A stretch of 47,950 bases of DNA from an uncultured Collinsella sp. (GCA_958421275.1 CATZLI010000011.1:1-47950); one strand, 5' to 3'. Numbered from the stretch's first letter, positions 34,701 to 43,146 are shown. Translations and numbers: made by a program. The notes: generated by a model from the sequence alone, not told the origin.

Positions 34701-34965
34701 GCTCAAGGGCGATCGCCGCATCATGAACCTGGTCAGCAAGGTCTGCAAGTCGTTCCATGTCGATTGTGGCGCGCTCGAGATGCCCTATGCCAAGACCGAT
34801 GCCTATGCTGCGCTCGAGGCGAGCCGCCGAGCCCTTACCATCGCCGGCGTGGACGGCACGCGTCTGGCTTGCGCTCGTACCGAGGACGACCTGCCCCACA
34901 ATGTCAACCCGACGAACATTGCTACGGTATCCGAGGTCGTGACCGAGGTTATCCGCCGTTCGTAG
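31774..34965 (+). CDS. Large membrane protein with split, degenerate M28-type peptidase domain
   Basis: 1063 residues. Residues 1-240 resemble the first half of a membrane M28 peptidase with membrane segments at about 56-95 and 165-205. His138 and Asp140 of VVVVAHYDS match the metal-binding HxD. The usual DN...SG stretch reads GAVCNKSSVAAM, with Cys222 at the bridging-Asp position. Residues about 240-900 are an Ala/Glu/Pro-rich, mostly acidic, low-complexity insertion with TTSFE-QQ-like repeats and a basic patch (RKRGLGGLFGRKKK). From about 915 the peptidase fold resumes: GASDCDGAGMKAF replaces the expected EE motif, then FINLESVG and PHNVNP. Probably inactive or altered. ATG 31774 follows GGAG; an in-frame start at 31624 lacks one. 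Confidence 0.7.
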   Translation: MANTQNYINHLLQNTGITPACSEEERLAAEDIAQIFRNHGFDPEVQEFNAPAPSRLAFAVTGILAFAGALLMGIGGGIGLVGTLLAIVGAVLYVLERTGHPVVSRLGKTGVSQNVIAYHKASGPLASPRNRPVVVVAHYDSPRAELLAREPYASYRALIAKLLPVATVAPAAVAILRILPLPGALKVLLWIVAILASLVALANAVNIISNRHILPYTSGAVCNKSSVAAMLGVMDNVAPFQGENEFPDDVPFDTYFGERKRRAEEMARAAAEYAAAQQQNDYGNTIEYEEPTYAEDEFGQPIAPDAQTEPEQGEAFDEQIEGFEGASADETLIGAIVPEDQNQAAQAEEFNDEVPAAEPAEEPAEPEPKLYRNAAGNIRFGSDAIRALGMLPESCTLDYEEGEEPTFEPEPAPVVAAPAPVVAADDESAAVTAAVADPEAVSAFDPAAGLDILAPAAPAQDVADESDDDYVEQPRRVSYESDTDFSAEIPAATPHADIASAFSSIGASASNFFKGAFAKGKKFVDDFEEKRAAAREAAEQEAIAQQQAAEAARELAAQEFEQNEAMQSAPVEAAEATTSFESQQPASADVVEATTSFEAQQHVDSTMSFDAAQFDSTITFEKQGTAIAEPLPVSDEQGDAADDDEPVDAAEIQDAAEDEPVEANSDEEQYAAAEQDDSTEVEQEEVPAVSETPETDESRPYSTQIFTMPTPSGSGATVANVAPTQDETVDSLMAQISSQASPRPQMNVPDPASAPSPAPSSSPLASVPDPSLPSMKQANVASRTSLFDLPDPSAQVNDPFATAQGPEPTSAPVAPPMPVASGAQPIETISAPAPAAPKSRKRGLGGLFGRKKKNEQDSMSDWLGVEDDYDAKKSGRGIGSWDNFEDDNDGWKGGATSSDGASSEDMLSAVASMGDDELLGHDIWFVATGASDCDGAGMKAFLASHRDKLRGVFFINLESVGAGRLSVVTVEGEQQLLKGDRRIMNLVSKVCKSFHVDCGALEMPYAKTDAYAALEASRRALTIAGVDGTRLACARTEDDLPHNVNPTNIATVSEVVTEVIRRS

Positions 34966-34986
34966 ACGGAGCTCTAAGGAGTCAAC

Positions 34987-35205
34987 GTGTTTTCGTATAT
35001 TAAGCGCCATTGGCCTGTCTACGTGATTTTGACCTTGATTGCCATTGCGTTAGGATTTGGGGCTGCCTACATCGTGGGCGCAAAGGGCTCGACCCCCGCC
35101 TCCGCAATCAGCGAAGAGGTGGAGCAAGAACAGAGTACGGGTGCTGATGGGATTCCTGAGTCCGAGCAAGCAATCGTTGATGGTGGATCTTCGTCTGCAG
35201 AGTAG
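34987..35205 (+). CDS. Hypothetical small membrane protein, 72 residues
   Basis: A basic start (MFSYIKRHW) leads into one membrane segment at about 9-31, then an acidic Ser/Glu-rich tail. No family is recognisable. GTG 34987 has AAGGAG seven bases upstream. It follows the M28-like gene by 21 bases and is probably co-transcribed and membrane-localised with it. Confidence 0.7.
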   Translation: MFSYIKRHWPVYVILTLIAIALGFGAAYIVGAKGSTPASAISEEVEQEQSTGADGIPESEQAIVDGGSSSAE

Positions 35206-35226
35206 ATACGGCGATTTACATGATTG

Positions 35227-35264
35227 AAAGCGGGTGAGCCGGGGGACTGGCTCGCCCGCTTTTT
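35227..35264 (+). terminator. Terminator after the M28-like operon
   Basis: AAAGCGGGTGAGCC and GGCTCGCCCGCTTT pair over 14 bp with one mismatch, followed by TTTTT. It may also serve the convergent adhesin gene in the other direction. Confidence 0.85.
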
Positions 35265-35271
35265 GATCGCG

Positions 35272-38200
35272 CTAGCGCTTCTTTGGGATCGACCTAAGGC
35301 GAGCGAACCATAGGGCTGCGGCACCCGAGGTCAGGAACGCGGTGATGCAAGCGGCGATGGGAACTGCTCCTGTTGCCGGTAGGTCCTGCGGTAGGGTACA
35401 GCGTTGAATGACACAGTCCTCGTCATGTGACTCAAGTTTATCGCCGCCGCCGTTGCGGCAAAGATCGACGTGTGCGCTGTTGGTGAGTGCAGTTTGGGGC
35501 GTATAAGCCGACGTTGCCTGCATGTGCACGACTGCGCCCCGAGCGTCTGTGCCAAGGATTGCTTTGGCATCGTCAAGGTCGTCGTGCTCATCTTTGAGAT
35601 CATCGCGGGTCCAAGAATCCGCATCGCTTCGAGTCGTAAAGTCGGCGGCTACCGCACCGTATTCAATTCGAATGCCCGTTACGACGGTATTGGGTGTAAG
35701 GTCGAGCTCTTCCGCCTCGAGTGTGGTGGATTCCGTGGTCGAGACATCCGCCTTCCAGAGGCGCCAGCCGTCGTAATCGACGAGGCGACAGTCCTCACCA
35801 AGGCTCTCTTTTACTTCGTCGGACTCAAGCCAAGGATTTTCGTGCCCATCGTCAAGTGTCGCGTTTGCCGGCTCACCGACGTCTGTCGAGTCCAACGGCG
35901 TCGTGCGATACCATACGTTGCACAGACCGTTGAGGTCGCCGATGGCGACGGGGGTTTCGATTGAGATGAATCTCGCTGTGCCGTCTTTGGCGCACTCAAG
36001 ATCATCGGTAATCGTAAACTCATCAACCCAAGTAGCGGAATCGTTTCGAGCATCGATGGTATAGGAGAAAAGCCCATCACTATTGGTTTGCGTCGTGGCG
36101 CGGTTTTTACCATCGCCGTTAGCAAACAGGCCCTTTTCGATAGGTTGGACAAGTTCCTGACGCTTGTCGACCTGTCCCTTGATCTCGATGGGCGCATCCT
36201 TCATCGCGACGGTTTGGACTTCTCCCGTATCCTTTATTTCAAACGTTATTTCCTCGGCAAGGTCATAGGTCCGCGGAGACATCATTTCGCGCAACGAGTA
36301 GGTGCCGGGTGCAAGATGTTCGACGCGGTGTGGCTTGTCGGATGAGGTCCAGGAGTCTATTTCGGTTTTATCGGGACCATATAAGGTGAGTTGTGCGCCT
36401 TCCACTTCCTGCTCACCGCTTGTATCGACCTTGGAGATATCAACCTTGGTGTAATCGTCGGATACGTTAAGCCGTGCTTCTACAACGGGTGTTTTCTGGT
36501 CGGCATAAGTAAGGTCGACAATATGGGTTGTCCGATCGAGCAAGAAGCCTGCCGGCGCTTGAGTCTCGACAACCTCGTAGCGTGCGGTGCCAAGTCCCAG
36601 CGGGAGGTTGTCCGCGCGTGCTTCTCCAGTTTCATCCGTCGTGACGGTCGCGACAGTCTCACCGTCGAGCGCGGCAATGCTACCGTCGGGGCGCACGATA
36701 TCACCCGAGGCACGGATCTCAAAGACGGCGCCCGCGAGGCTGCTGCCGTCTATGGCATCGGTTTTAACGATCCTGATGTTTCCGGTCGCGGCGTGGTCAT
36801 AATACGAGGCGACTGCAACGGGCGTTAGGTTCATGTCGGCGGGTATGTTTACCTCGATCTCTTCGCCGACAAGATAGGGCTCTTTGGCCGAGGTTTCGCG
36901 TACATAATAGGTGCCCGGCACGAGCGATTCGGGCAGTGTGACGGTCCCGGTCGCGTCAGTCGTAAAGGTGTCCATTACGTCATGTGCTGGATACCAGCAA
37001 GTTTGTGAGACAGGTTCGTGATTGCTGTCGAGGAGTTGGAAGGTGAATCCGGCTAGGGGAACAGAAGCGCCTGTTTGGGCATCGCGTTTTACAATCTGGA
37101 GATGCGTCGACAGAGCGTGGTTGTCCACGATATATTGAAGCTCGGCGCCGTCGGAAATCTGATTGGCCCCGACGGTCCATTCCCCTGCACGTTTAAAACC
37201 CTCGGGGACGGTTTCCGGAACCTCGCGAACCGTGTAGCCGGCACGGTCGTATGGGACGGCTCCGTGGACACCGGCGGGTCGCTTGCCTGTGCCGAACCAT
37301 GCTTCGGGCTGATCTTTGGTGGAGGCAAAGCCATAGATGTTTGTGGTCAGTGTGCCAACAACCTGCTGAGAGCTGTTGCTGACAACCTCAAAGACAACAC
37401 CACCCGCCGGCTGCTCCAGGCCGGATTGGTCGCTATTGCCGTAATCCTTGAATTTGGAAAGCTCAAGGTTAAACGCAATGGGGATATCGGAAACGCGAGA
37501 TTCGATCTCGACCACGCCTGAATCGCCGAGCTGGTCGGCTCCAACGGTATAGGTCCAGCTGTCGTTGGATGGCAGGTAGCCCTCGGGGGCTTTTGATTCG
37601 TAGATGGTAAAGGTTCCTAAGGGGACATCGGCGAGGGTGGCCCGACCGCTTTCGTCGGTCGTGAGGATTTGCGCCCATCCAGGGGTTGATTGCGACACAC
37701 ACGTGAACTCTGCTCCTGCGAGTGAAGAGCCTACCTGGGGGCCGGCATTCGTCGCGGTATCGAGTTTTACGATACGCAGGTTGATGGTGCCGGGCTGTTC
37801 ATCAATGGCGACCCGCCCGCCGTCATTCCCCGTGGTAAAGGCGATGCGATCGTGGCGGGGGACATAGCCGGCCGGCGCCTTCGTTTCAACTAGGTAGTAT
37901 GCTGTGTTGGGCAGAAGTGTTGCTTGCGCCCGACCGTTGCTGTCCATCTGGATGGTGCCAACACGTGCGTCGCTGGCGCTCTCAAAAACATCGAATGTTG
38001 CCCCGGCAAACTGATAAGTATTGTTTCCGCTGGTAATGGCAGCGTTTGCAGACTGCTTTTGGAAGGAAACAGAGACCGCCGGCAGTACATAGAGCATGTC
38101 CTGACGTTTGCTGCCGCCCGATACGGCTCCTAGATAGCGCCGCGCGCGGTGCGGAGCGGCTTTGATGCTTCCTGATTTTGCGCTGTCGTGGAGCCACCGC

Positions 38201-38703
38201 GCCGCCGCCACGACTTCATCGTCGGCGGTAAAGTGCCCGCTCTTGGTTTTGCCCTGAGCGGTCGTGTAAGAGTAGGTACCGTCGACATGGGTAGTGCCGT
38301 TGAGCATCCATACGGCAAGCTGGGTTGCGGCGCGGGCACGATCGGGTGAAAGATGGTAACCGCCAAACGACGTGGCGGTAGGATATCCGTGACAAACGAT
38401 TGCCGCGAACTCGTCGTCGAGCCACACCCAGCCTTGATCAAAGTTGAGCCATGGGCCGCCCGGCTTGGTGGGGCCGGGGCGCTCCTGGTTCATGCAGTAG
38501 GCAATCGAGGCGTCTTGAGCTTCATACTTGCCGATGAGGAAGGGCCCACAATCATCGCTAATAGTGCGGAAGCCGAGCTGGTCGTAGCCATCGACGGCAA
38601 ATGCGGCTCCCGGTGCCAGGCAGCCGAAAAGCAGGAAGAGGAGCAGGAGCAGCGGACCTGTTGCGATTGCGCTGTGGACAGAGTGCGTGGGTGCGTTGGA
38701 CAT
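35272..38703 (-). CDS. LPXTG-anchored adhesin with thioester and SpaA-like (Cna-B type) domains
   Basis: 1143 residues. A signal peptide lies at about 12-36. Residues 40-210 look like a thioester domain: Cys70 in AYCMN and Gln128 in ATQLAVW could form the Cys-Gln bond used to attach covalently to host surfaces. About six SpaA/Cna-B repeats follow to about 850, each starting like LRIVKLDTATNAG or IRIVKTDAIDGSSLAGAVFE and ending with an ETQAPAGF/Y motif, typical of isopeptide-stabilised pilin domains. Then come a further beta-rich domain, the sortase motif LPATG (1108-1112), a membrane segment and a basic tail. No sortase gene is nearby. AAGGAG precedes ATG 38703. Confidence 0.88.
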   Translation of the reverse strand: MSNAPTHSVHSAIATGPLLLLLFLLFGCLAPGAAFAVDGYDQLGFRTISDDCGPFLIGKYEAQDASIAYCMNQERPGPTKPGGPWLNFDQGWVWLDDEFAAIVCHGYPTATSFGGYHLSPDRARAATQLAVWMLNGTTHVDGTYSYTTAQGKTKSGHFTADDEVVAAARWLHDSAKSGSIKAAPHRARRYLGAVSGGSKRQDMLYVLPAVSVSFQKQSANAAITSGNNTYQFAGATFDVFESASDARVGTIQMDSNGRAQATLLPNTAYYLVETKAPAGYVPRHDRIAFTTGNDGGRVAIDEQPGTINLRIVKLDTATNAGPQVGSSLAGAEFTCVSQSTPGWAQILTTDESGRATLADVPLGTFTIYESKAPEGYLPSNDSWTYTVGADQLGDSGVVEIESRVSDIPIAFNLELSKFKDYGNSDQSGLEQPAGGVVFEVVSNSSQQVVGTLTTNIYGFASTKDQPEAWFGTGKRPAGVHGAVPYDRAGYTVREVPETVPEGFKRAGEWTVGANQISDGAELQYIVDNHALSTHLQIVKRDAQTGASVPLAGFTFQLLDSNHEPVSQTCWYPAHDVMDTFTTDATGTVTLPESLVPGTYYVRETSAKEPYLVGEEIEVNIPADMNLTPVAVASYYDHAATGNIRIVKTDAIDGSSLAGAVFEIRASGDIVRPDGSIAALDGETVATVTTDETGEARADNLPLGLGTARYEVVETQAPAGFLLDRTTHIVDLTYADQKTPVVEARLNVSDDYTKVDISKVDTSGEQEVEGAQLTLYGPDKTEIDSWTSSDKPHRVEHLAPGTYSLREMMSPRTYDLAEEITFEIKDTGEVQTVAMKDAPIEIKGQVDKRQELVQPIEKGLFANGDGKNRATTQTNSDGLFSYTIDARNDSATWVDEFTITDDLECAKDGTARFISIETPVAIGDLNGLCNVWYRTTPLDSTDVGEPANATLDDGHENPWLESDEVKESLGEDCRLVDYDGWRLWKADVSTTESTTLEAEELDLTPNTVVTGIRIEYGAVAADFTTRSDADSWTRDDLKDEHDDLDDAKAILGTDARGAVVHMQATSAYTPQTALTNSAHVDLCRNGGGDKLESHDEDCVIQRCTLPQDLPATGAVPIAACITAFLTSGAAALWFARLRSIPKKR

Positions 38704-38958
38704 GGCTGCTCCTTATCCCTCGTGCGCCGCACGGGGAGGCTGCGACGCGTAGGATGAGGCTACCCCCGAGGTTCATGCGGGTAAGTACCGGAGCCTGACC
38801 AAAAGCTTGCCCAATTCCTGACAAATTGAGCTCAAATACAACAATCAAGCAAAAGTGCAGGTAGAAGATAGGGAGAACAGGAAGTCAAAGGTCCTCGTCT
38901 CCACAATTGGCGTGATTTTCAAACGAATCTCCACAGCTAAAACAAGCATCACCACCCT
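38704..38958. other. Intergenic region upstream of the adhesin gene
   Basis: No coding region or clear RNA is visible. It should hold the adhesin promoter on the minus strand, but I cannot point to convincing boxes. It becomes A/T-richer toward tRNA-Gly. Confidence 0.4.
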
Positions 38959-38988
38959 TGTATCGAACAAGACAACCGCGTTATACTA
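38959..38988 (+). promoter_or_regulatory. Predicted tRNA-Gly promoter
   Basis: TTGTAT at 38959-38964 and TATACT at 38983-38988, 18 bases apart, end 12 bases before the tRNA. Confidence 0.55.
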
Positions 38989-39000
38989 GCCAACACACAA

Positions 39001-39075
39001 GCGGGCATCGCCAAGTGGTAAGGCATCAGCTTCCCAAGCTGACACTCGCGGGTTCGAGTCCCGTTGCCCGCTCCA
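39001..39075 (+). tRNA. tRNA-Gly (CCC)
   Basis: Acceptor GCGGGCA/TGCCCGC, anticodon loop TTCCCAA, T-arm with GGTTCGAGTCC, CCA encoded. The last 18 bases recur with one change at 39189-39206. Confidence 0.95.
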
Positions 39076-39188
39076 TCGAGTGCGGGAGACATGGGGACGG
39101 CCAATTCAACAAAGTCTTCCCCCGCGGCTTCGTGAGGCTGAGGGGCTCGCCTGAAGCCGGTGCGGATTTGCGAAGCAAATGCGCAGAC

Positions 39189-39206
39189 GTCCCGTTGCTC
39201 GCTCCA
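39189..39206. repeat. Partial duplicate of the tRNA-Gly 3' end (att-like)
   Basis: GTCCCGTTGCTCGCTCCA matches the final 18 bases of tRNA-Gly (39058-39075) at 17 positions. The 113 bases between hold no gene. Such direct repeats are left by tRNA-targeting integrases, so this may be an old attachment site. Confidence 0.55.
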
Positions 39207-39308
39207 ATTCCAAAATGTTAGGTTAATGCCTGCTGCCCATACTTGCACCTGCGCACGGTACAATGGTTAGGTTACGACCAACGTGCCAATAACCAAAAAG
39301 GAGCCGCT

Positions 39309-40655
39309 ATGATCGATCGCTATACCCGCCCGGAGATGGGACACATCTTCTCCCTCGAGAACAAGTACGCCATTTGGCAGGAGATCGAGGTTCTGGCCTG
39401 CGAGGCCCAGGCGGAGCTCGGCAAGATCGGTATTTCCAAAGACGAGGCCCAGTGGATCCGCGACCATGCCAACTTTGAGAAGGCGAAGGTCGATGAGATC
39501 GAGGAAGTCACGCGCCACGACGTCATTGCCTTCCTGACCAACATGAAGGAATACATCGATGCCGATGTTCCCGAGGGCGACCCCAAGCCCAGCCGCTGGG
39601 TTCACTATGGCATGACCAGCTCCGATCTGGGCGACACGGCCCTGTGCTACCAGCTCACCCAGGCCTGCGACCTGATCATCGAGGACGTCAAAAAACTCGG
39701 CGAGATTTGCAAGCGTCGCGCTTTTGAGGAGCGCAACACGCTCTGTGCCGGCCGCACTCATGGCATCCACGCCGAGCCGATGACCTTCGGCATGAAGTTT
39801 GGCTCTTGGGCCTGGGAACTCAAGCGCGATCTGGATCGTCTTGAGGACGCCCGCAAGAATGTTGCCTTCGGTGCTATCTCGGGCGCTGTCGGCACGTACA
39901 GCTCCATCGAGCCGTTCGTCGAGGAGTACGTCTGCGAGCACCTGGGCCTGGTCCACGATCCTCTGTCCACGCAGGTCATCAGCCGCGATCACCATGCCTA
40001 CCTTGCCGGCGTGCTTGCCACTACAGCGGCCACCTGTGAGCGCATCGCTACCGAGGTTCGCAATCTACAGAAGACCGATACGCTCGAGGCCGAGGAGCCG
40101 TTCCGTAAGGGCCAAAAGGGCAGCTCAGCCATGCCGCACAAGCGCAACCCCATCACCATGGAGAAAGTCTGCGGTCTGTCGCGCGTCGTGAAGTCCAACG
40201 CCCAGGTTGCCTTCGATAACGTCGCCCTGTGGCACGAGCGTGACATTTCGCACTCCTCTGCCGAGCGCGTCGCCCAGGCCGATAGCTTCATCGCCCTCGA
40301 CCACATGTTCCAGTGCCTCATCCGCGTTATCGACGGCCTGCAGCTGTATCCCGCCCGCATGATGGCCAACCTCAATAAGACCCGCGGCCTCATCTTCTCC
40401 TCCAAGGTGCTGCTCGCCCTTGTCGATACGGGCATCACCCGCGAGGACGCGTACGCCATTGTGCAGGAGAACGCTATGGCAACCTGGCACGAGGTACAGG
40501 ATTGTGTCTCCGGCCCCACCTTTAAGGAGCGTCTCGAGGCCGACCCGCGCTGCACCGTCAGTCAGGAGAAGCTCGACGAGATCTTTGATCCGTGGGACTT
40601 CCTCACCCGTATCGACACGGTCTTTGATCGTCTGGAGCAGCTGAGCTTCGAGTAG
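39309..40655 (+). CDS. purB: Adenylosuccinate lyase
   Basis: 448 residues. PurB cleaves SAICAR in purine synthesis and adenylosuccinate in AMP formation. The fumarase-family signature is SSAMPHKRNPI. TSSDLGDTALCYQL and AGRTHGIHAEPMTFG supply other active-site residues. ATG 39309 lies behind AAAAGGAG; an in-frame start at 39243 adds residues unlike the family. A TACAAT at 39259-39264 may be the -10 box. purC lies 4 kb downstream but not in the same operon. Confidence 0.97.
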   Translation: MIDRYTRPEMGHIFSLENKYAIWQEIEVLACEAQAELGKIGISKDEAQWIRDHANFEKAKVDEIEEVTRHDVIAFLTNMKEYIDADVPEGDPKPSRWVHYGMTSSDLGDTALCYQLTQACDLIIEDVKKLGEICKRRAFEERNTLCAGRTHGIHAEPMTFGMKFGSWAWELKRDLDRLEDARKNVAFGAISGAVGTYSSIEPFVEEYVCEHLGLVHDPLSTQVISRDHHAYLAGVLATTAATCERIATEVRNLQKTDTLEAEEPFRKGQKGSSAMPHKRNPITMEKVCGLSRVVKSNAQVAFDNVALWHERDISHSSAERVAQADSFIALDHMFQCLIRVIDGLQLYPARMMANLNKTRGLIFSSKVLLALVDTGITREDAYAIVQENAMATWHEVQDCVSGPTFKERLEADPRCTVSQEKLDEIFDPWDFLTRIDTVFDRLEQLSFE

Positions 40656-40681
40656 GCTCGGGCATAACGTTAGCTTTTTAG

Positions 40682-40719
40682 GGCGCTTTGCTGGTAATGT
40701 GTGTTGCCGGCAAAGCGCC
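40682..40719 (+). terminator. Hairpin downstream of purB
   Basis: GGCGCTTTGC and GCAAAGCGCC form a perfect 10-bp stem 26 bases after the stop. The T-run is poor, so strength is uncertain. Confidence 0.55.
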
Positions 40720-40783
40720 TCGTTGCATTTAGGGAAAGACGGGGATAATAGTCGTCTCGAATAACATTCTGAGAGGGGATCGC

Positions 40784-41047
40784 ATGATTTCGTTTGATTA
40801 CAAGCCTCAGGGCGTGTGTGCTCGCAATATTCACCTTGACCTTTCCGATGACGGCAACAAGGTGATGGGCGTTGAATTTACCGGCGGCTGCGACGGCAAT
40901 CTCAAGGCTATCTCCAAGCTGGTCGAGGGCGCTCCTGCCGATCGCGTAATCGAGGTTCTCGCCGGTAATACCTGCGGTATGAAAAAGACCTCCTGCGCCG
41001 ACCAGCTTACACGCGCTATCGAGGCCGCTCGCGCCGAGATCGCCTAA
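40784..41047 (+). CDS. TSCPD-domain protein
   Basis: 87 residues. The sequence GVEFTGGCDGNLKAISKLVEG ... LAGNTCGMKKTSCADQLTRAIEAA fits the small TSCPD-domain family related to the C-terminal part of some vitamin B12-dependent ribonucleotide reductases. Three Cys (GGC, NTC, TSC) could bind metal. The function is unknown. GAGAGGGG precedes the ATG. The stop shares one base with the next gene's ATG. Confidence 0.85.
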   Translation: MISFDYKPQGVCARNIHLDLSDDGNKVMGVEFTGGCDGNLKAISKLVEGAPADRVIEVLAGNTCGMKKTSCADQLTRAIEAARAEIA

Positions 41048-42258
41048 TGGGTATCGCCGATCACATCAAGAACGGAATATCGCGTCGCGGCTTCGTACTC
41101 GGTGGGGCTGCCGCGGGCGCTGCCACGGTACTTGCCGGATGCTCGAAAAAAACGGGCACCAGCGATGATGCCGCCGGCGAGCCGCAGGTTATCAAGGACG
41201 ATTCCAAGATCATCTCGATTACGGATGAGTACGAGGCAGTCGACATCGATCTTGAGCCGGCGGCGTCGTGGACGCTGCCTCTGGGTACGCTGCTGTACTA
41301 CTGCGACGGCGATTACGCCGCGGCGATGATGGCGCCCGCATCGGCGCTGCACGCCAACACACTCGGTGTGCTCAACCTGGGTGATGGCTCGCTTACCACA
41401 TTAATCGAGGATCCTATCGAGGGCACGGGATATGCATTCTACGATGTCCGTGCCGGCGACGGCGTATTCGCGTGGGTTGAGATGAACTTTGCCAATTCAT
41501 CGTGGAAGCTCTACGCTCAAAATCTGTCGGGCGCTTCGCTCTCTGGCGACGTGGTTGAGCTCGATCGAGGTGGCAAGGACTATGATCCGCCCCTGTTCAC
41601 GGCGTTCGGGTCATCGGTCATCTGGTATAAAATGCCTTCGGCAGGCGGCAATAAAACGAGTGGTGATTCGTTTTGCTATCGTCGCTCGCTTGATGAATCC
41701 AAGGCCGAGGTAATTTGGAAATCGACGGGCCGCTTTGCATCGGCCCCGCGCGCGAGCGACGGCATTTTGACCATCTCGCCGCGTGTCCGCAACGACGAGG
41801 GCGTCTACTACGGCATAACGGCAATCGATCTGACCGACGGCAACAACACCAAACGTGCCCAGCTAGTTCTTCCCTCGTCAGTCTCGCCTTTCGAGGCCGT
41901 ATATATGGGCGATACCTTCGTGTTTTCTATCGAGGCGGCCTATAGTGGCGTGGGCAGCCTGGGCAACATGGGCACGTATATCGGTAATGAGGGAGGGCCG
42001 TATCTCTTCCTGTCCCGCGAGCCGCTTGCATGTGCGGCTGGCAAGAAGAATAAATACCTTGTTAAGGTACAGGCGTCGCATTTCCTGATCGACACCTCTG
42101 CCAAGACCTATGGCTCGCTGCTGTCGCCCGACCGCGCTTTGGAGTATGGCGATTATCCAGCTACGGCGGGAAAGTCGGACTCATTCCTTACGTACGCCAC
42201 GGTGCGCAACAGCCAGGGTATACCAGAGACAGTCACTGCACGCCTATTCTCTCTTTAA
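41047..42258 (+). CDS. Tat-exported lipoprotein of unknown function
   Basis: 403 residues. A twin-arginine signal (SRRGFVLGG, Arg13-Arg14) is followed by a lipobox LAGC with Cys32, so it is folded before export and then lipid-anchored outside. The mature part is rich in short beta strands with repeated aromatic/Asp patterns (YAFYDVRAGDGVFAWVEM, VIWYKMPSAGG), suggesting a beta-propeller. No catalytic motif is evident. ATG overlaps the TSCPD stop by one base. A hairpin downstream at 42318-42356 may be its terminator. Confidence 0.8.
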   Translation: MGIADHIKNGISRRGFVLGGAAAGAATVLAGCSKKTGTSDDAAGEPQVIKDDSKIISITDEYEAVDIDLEPAASWTLPLGTLLYYCDGDYAAAMMAPASALHANTLGVLNLGDGSLTTLIEDPIEGTGYAFYDVRAGDGVFAWVEMNFANSSWKLYAQNLSGASLSGDVVELDRGGKDYDPPLFTAFGSSVIWYKMPSAGGNKTSGDSFCYRRSLDESKAEVIWKSTGRFASAPRASDGILTISPRVRNDEGVYYGITAIDLTDGNNTKRAQLVLPSSVSPFEAVYMGDTFVFSIEAAYSGVGSLGNMGTYIGNEGGPYLFLSREPLACAAGKKNKYLVKVQASHFLIDTSAKTYGSLLSPDRALEYGDYPATAGKSDSFLTYATVRNSQGIPETVTARLFSL

Positions 42259-42317
42259 GCTTAGAGGGGTTAAAAAGGCGCCAACAGGGGAATAAACGCG
42301 TTGTAATTGTGAGTACC

Positions 42318-42356
42318 GCCCGCCGAGCTGCCGCGTCATAGCGGCATCTGGCGGGC
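42318..42356 (+). terminator. Two-part hairpin after the lipoprotein gene
   Basis: GCCCGCC/GGCGGGC enclose a second stem TGCCGC/GCGGCA. There is no T-run; a terminator or leader structure is possible. Confidence 0.4.
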
Positions 42357-42412
42357 TCAGGTGCGTTAAAATGGGCTTGTTCTTAGCTAATTGAGACAGG
42401 GGGGGCCGTGTT

Positions 42413-43135
42413 ATGGCTTCAGATGCAAAAAAGATTCTGCTGGTCGAGGATGAGAAGGCAATCCGTGACGCCGTCGCTGCCTATCTCGAGCGCGAAGGCT
42501 ACTGGGTTGTGGGCGTCGGCGACGGCCAGTCCGCGATCGAGGAGTTCGAGAAGCATCAGTTCGACCTGGTCGTGCTCGACCTTATGCTCCCCAAGATCCC
42601 CGGCGAGCGCGTTTGCCGCACCATTCGCGATACCTCGGATGTCCCCATCATCATGCTGACGGCTAAGGGCGAGATCGAGGACCGTATTATCGGTCTTGAG
42701 CTCGGCGCCGACGACTATCTGATTAAGCCGTTCTCGCCGCGCGAGCTCGTCGCCCGCGTTCGCGCTCTGTTCCGCCGTGCCCATCAGGCCGACGAGCCCG
42801 CCGTCGAGGTACTCGACTTCGGCGATCTGGTCATCGATATCTCGGGCCACAAGATCTTGGTCGAGGGCAAGGAAGTCGATCTGACGGCTTCCGAGTTCAA
42901 GCTGCTCACCACGCTTGCCCGCCATCCCGGCCGTGTGTATAACCGCATGGAGCTGGTCGAGAAAGTGCTCGGGTATGACTTTGAGGGCTATGAGCGCACC
43001 ATCGATAGCCACGTGAAGAATCTTCGCGCCAAGCTGGGCGATGATCCCAAGAAGCCCAAGTGGCTCTACACCGTCCATGGTGTCGGCTATCGCTTCGAGG
43101 CTCCGGCCAAGACCGATAAGTCGGACGAGAAATAG
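42413..43135 (+). CDS. OmpR-family response regulator
   Basis: 240 residues. The receiver domain (7-120) has acidic Glu12-Asp13, the phospho-acceptor Asp56 in VVLDLMLP, and the Thr and Lys of MLTAKGE and DYLIKPFSP. The C-terminal winged helix (about 135-230) contains LTASEFKLLTTLARHPGRVYNRMEL and a final RTIDSHVKNLRAKLGDD. It is paired with the kinase 11 bases downstream. Target genes are unknown. The sequence before the ATG is G-rich (AGGGGGGG), serving as ribosome site. Confidence 0.95.
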   Translation: MASDAKKILLVEDEKAIRDAVAAYLEREGYWVVGVGDGQSAIEEFEKHQFDLVVLDLMLPKIPGERVCRTIRDTSDVPIIMLTAKGEIEDRIIGLELGADDYLIKPFSPRELVARVRALFRRAHQADEPAVEVLDFGDLVIDISGHKILVEGKEVDLTASEFKLLTTLARHPGRVYNRMELVEKVLGYDFEGYERTIDSHVKNLRAKLGDDPKKPKWLYTVHGVGYRFEAPAKTDKSDEK

Positions 43136-43146
43136 GGAAATCACAT

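Noticed and set aside
31723..35010. A 1095-codon open frame antisense to the M28-like gene
   Set aside because: High GC and the repetitive Ala/Glu/Pro codons of the sense gene keep this frame open. It has no ribosome site or recognisable domain, while the sense frame has membrane segments, peptidase motifs and GGAG before its ATG.
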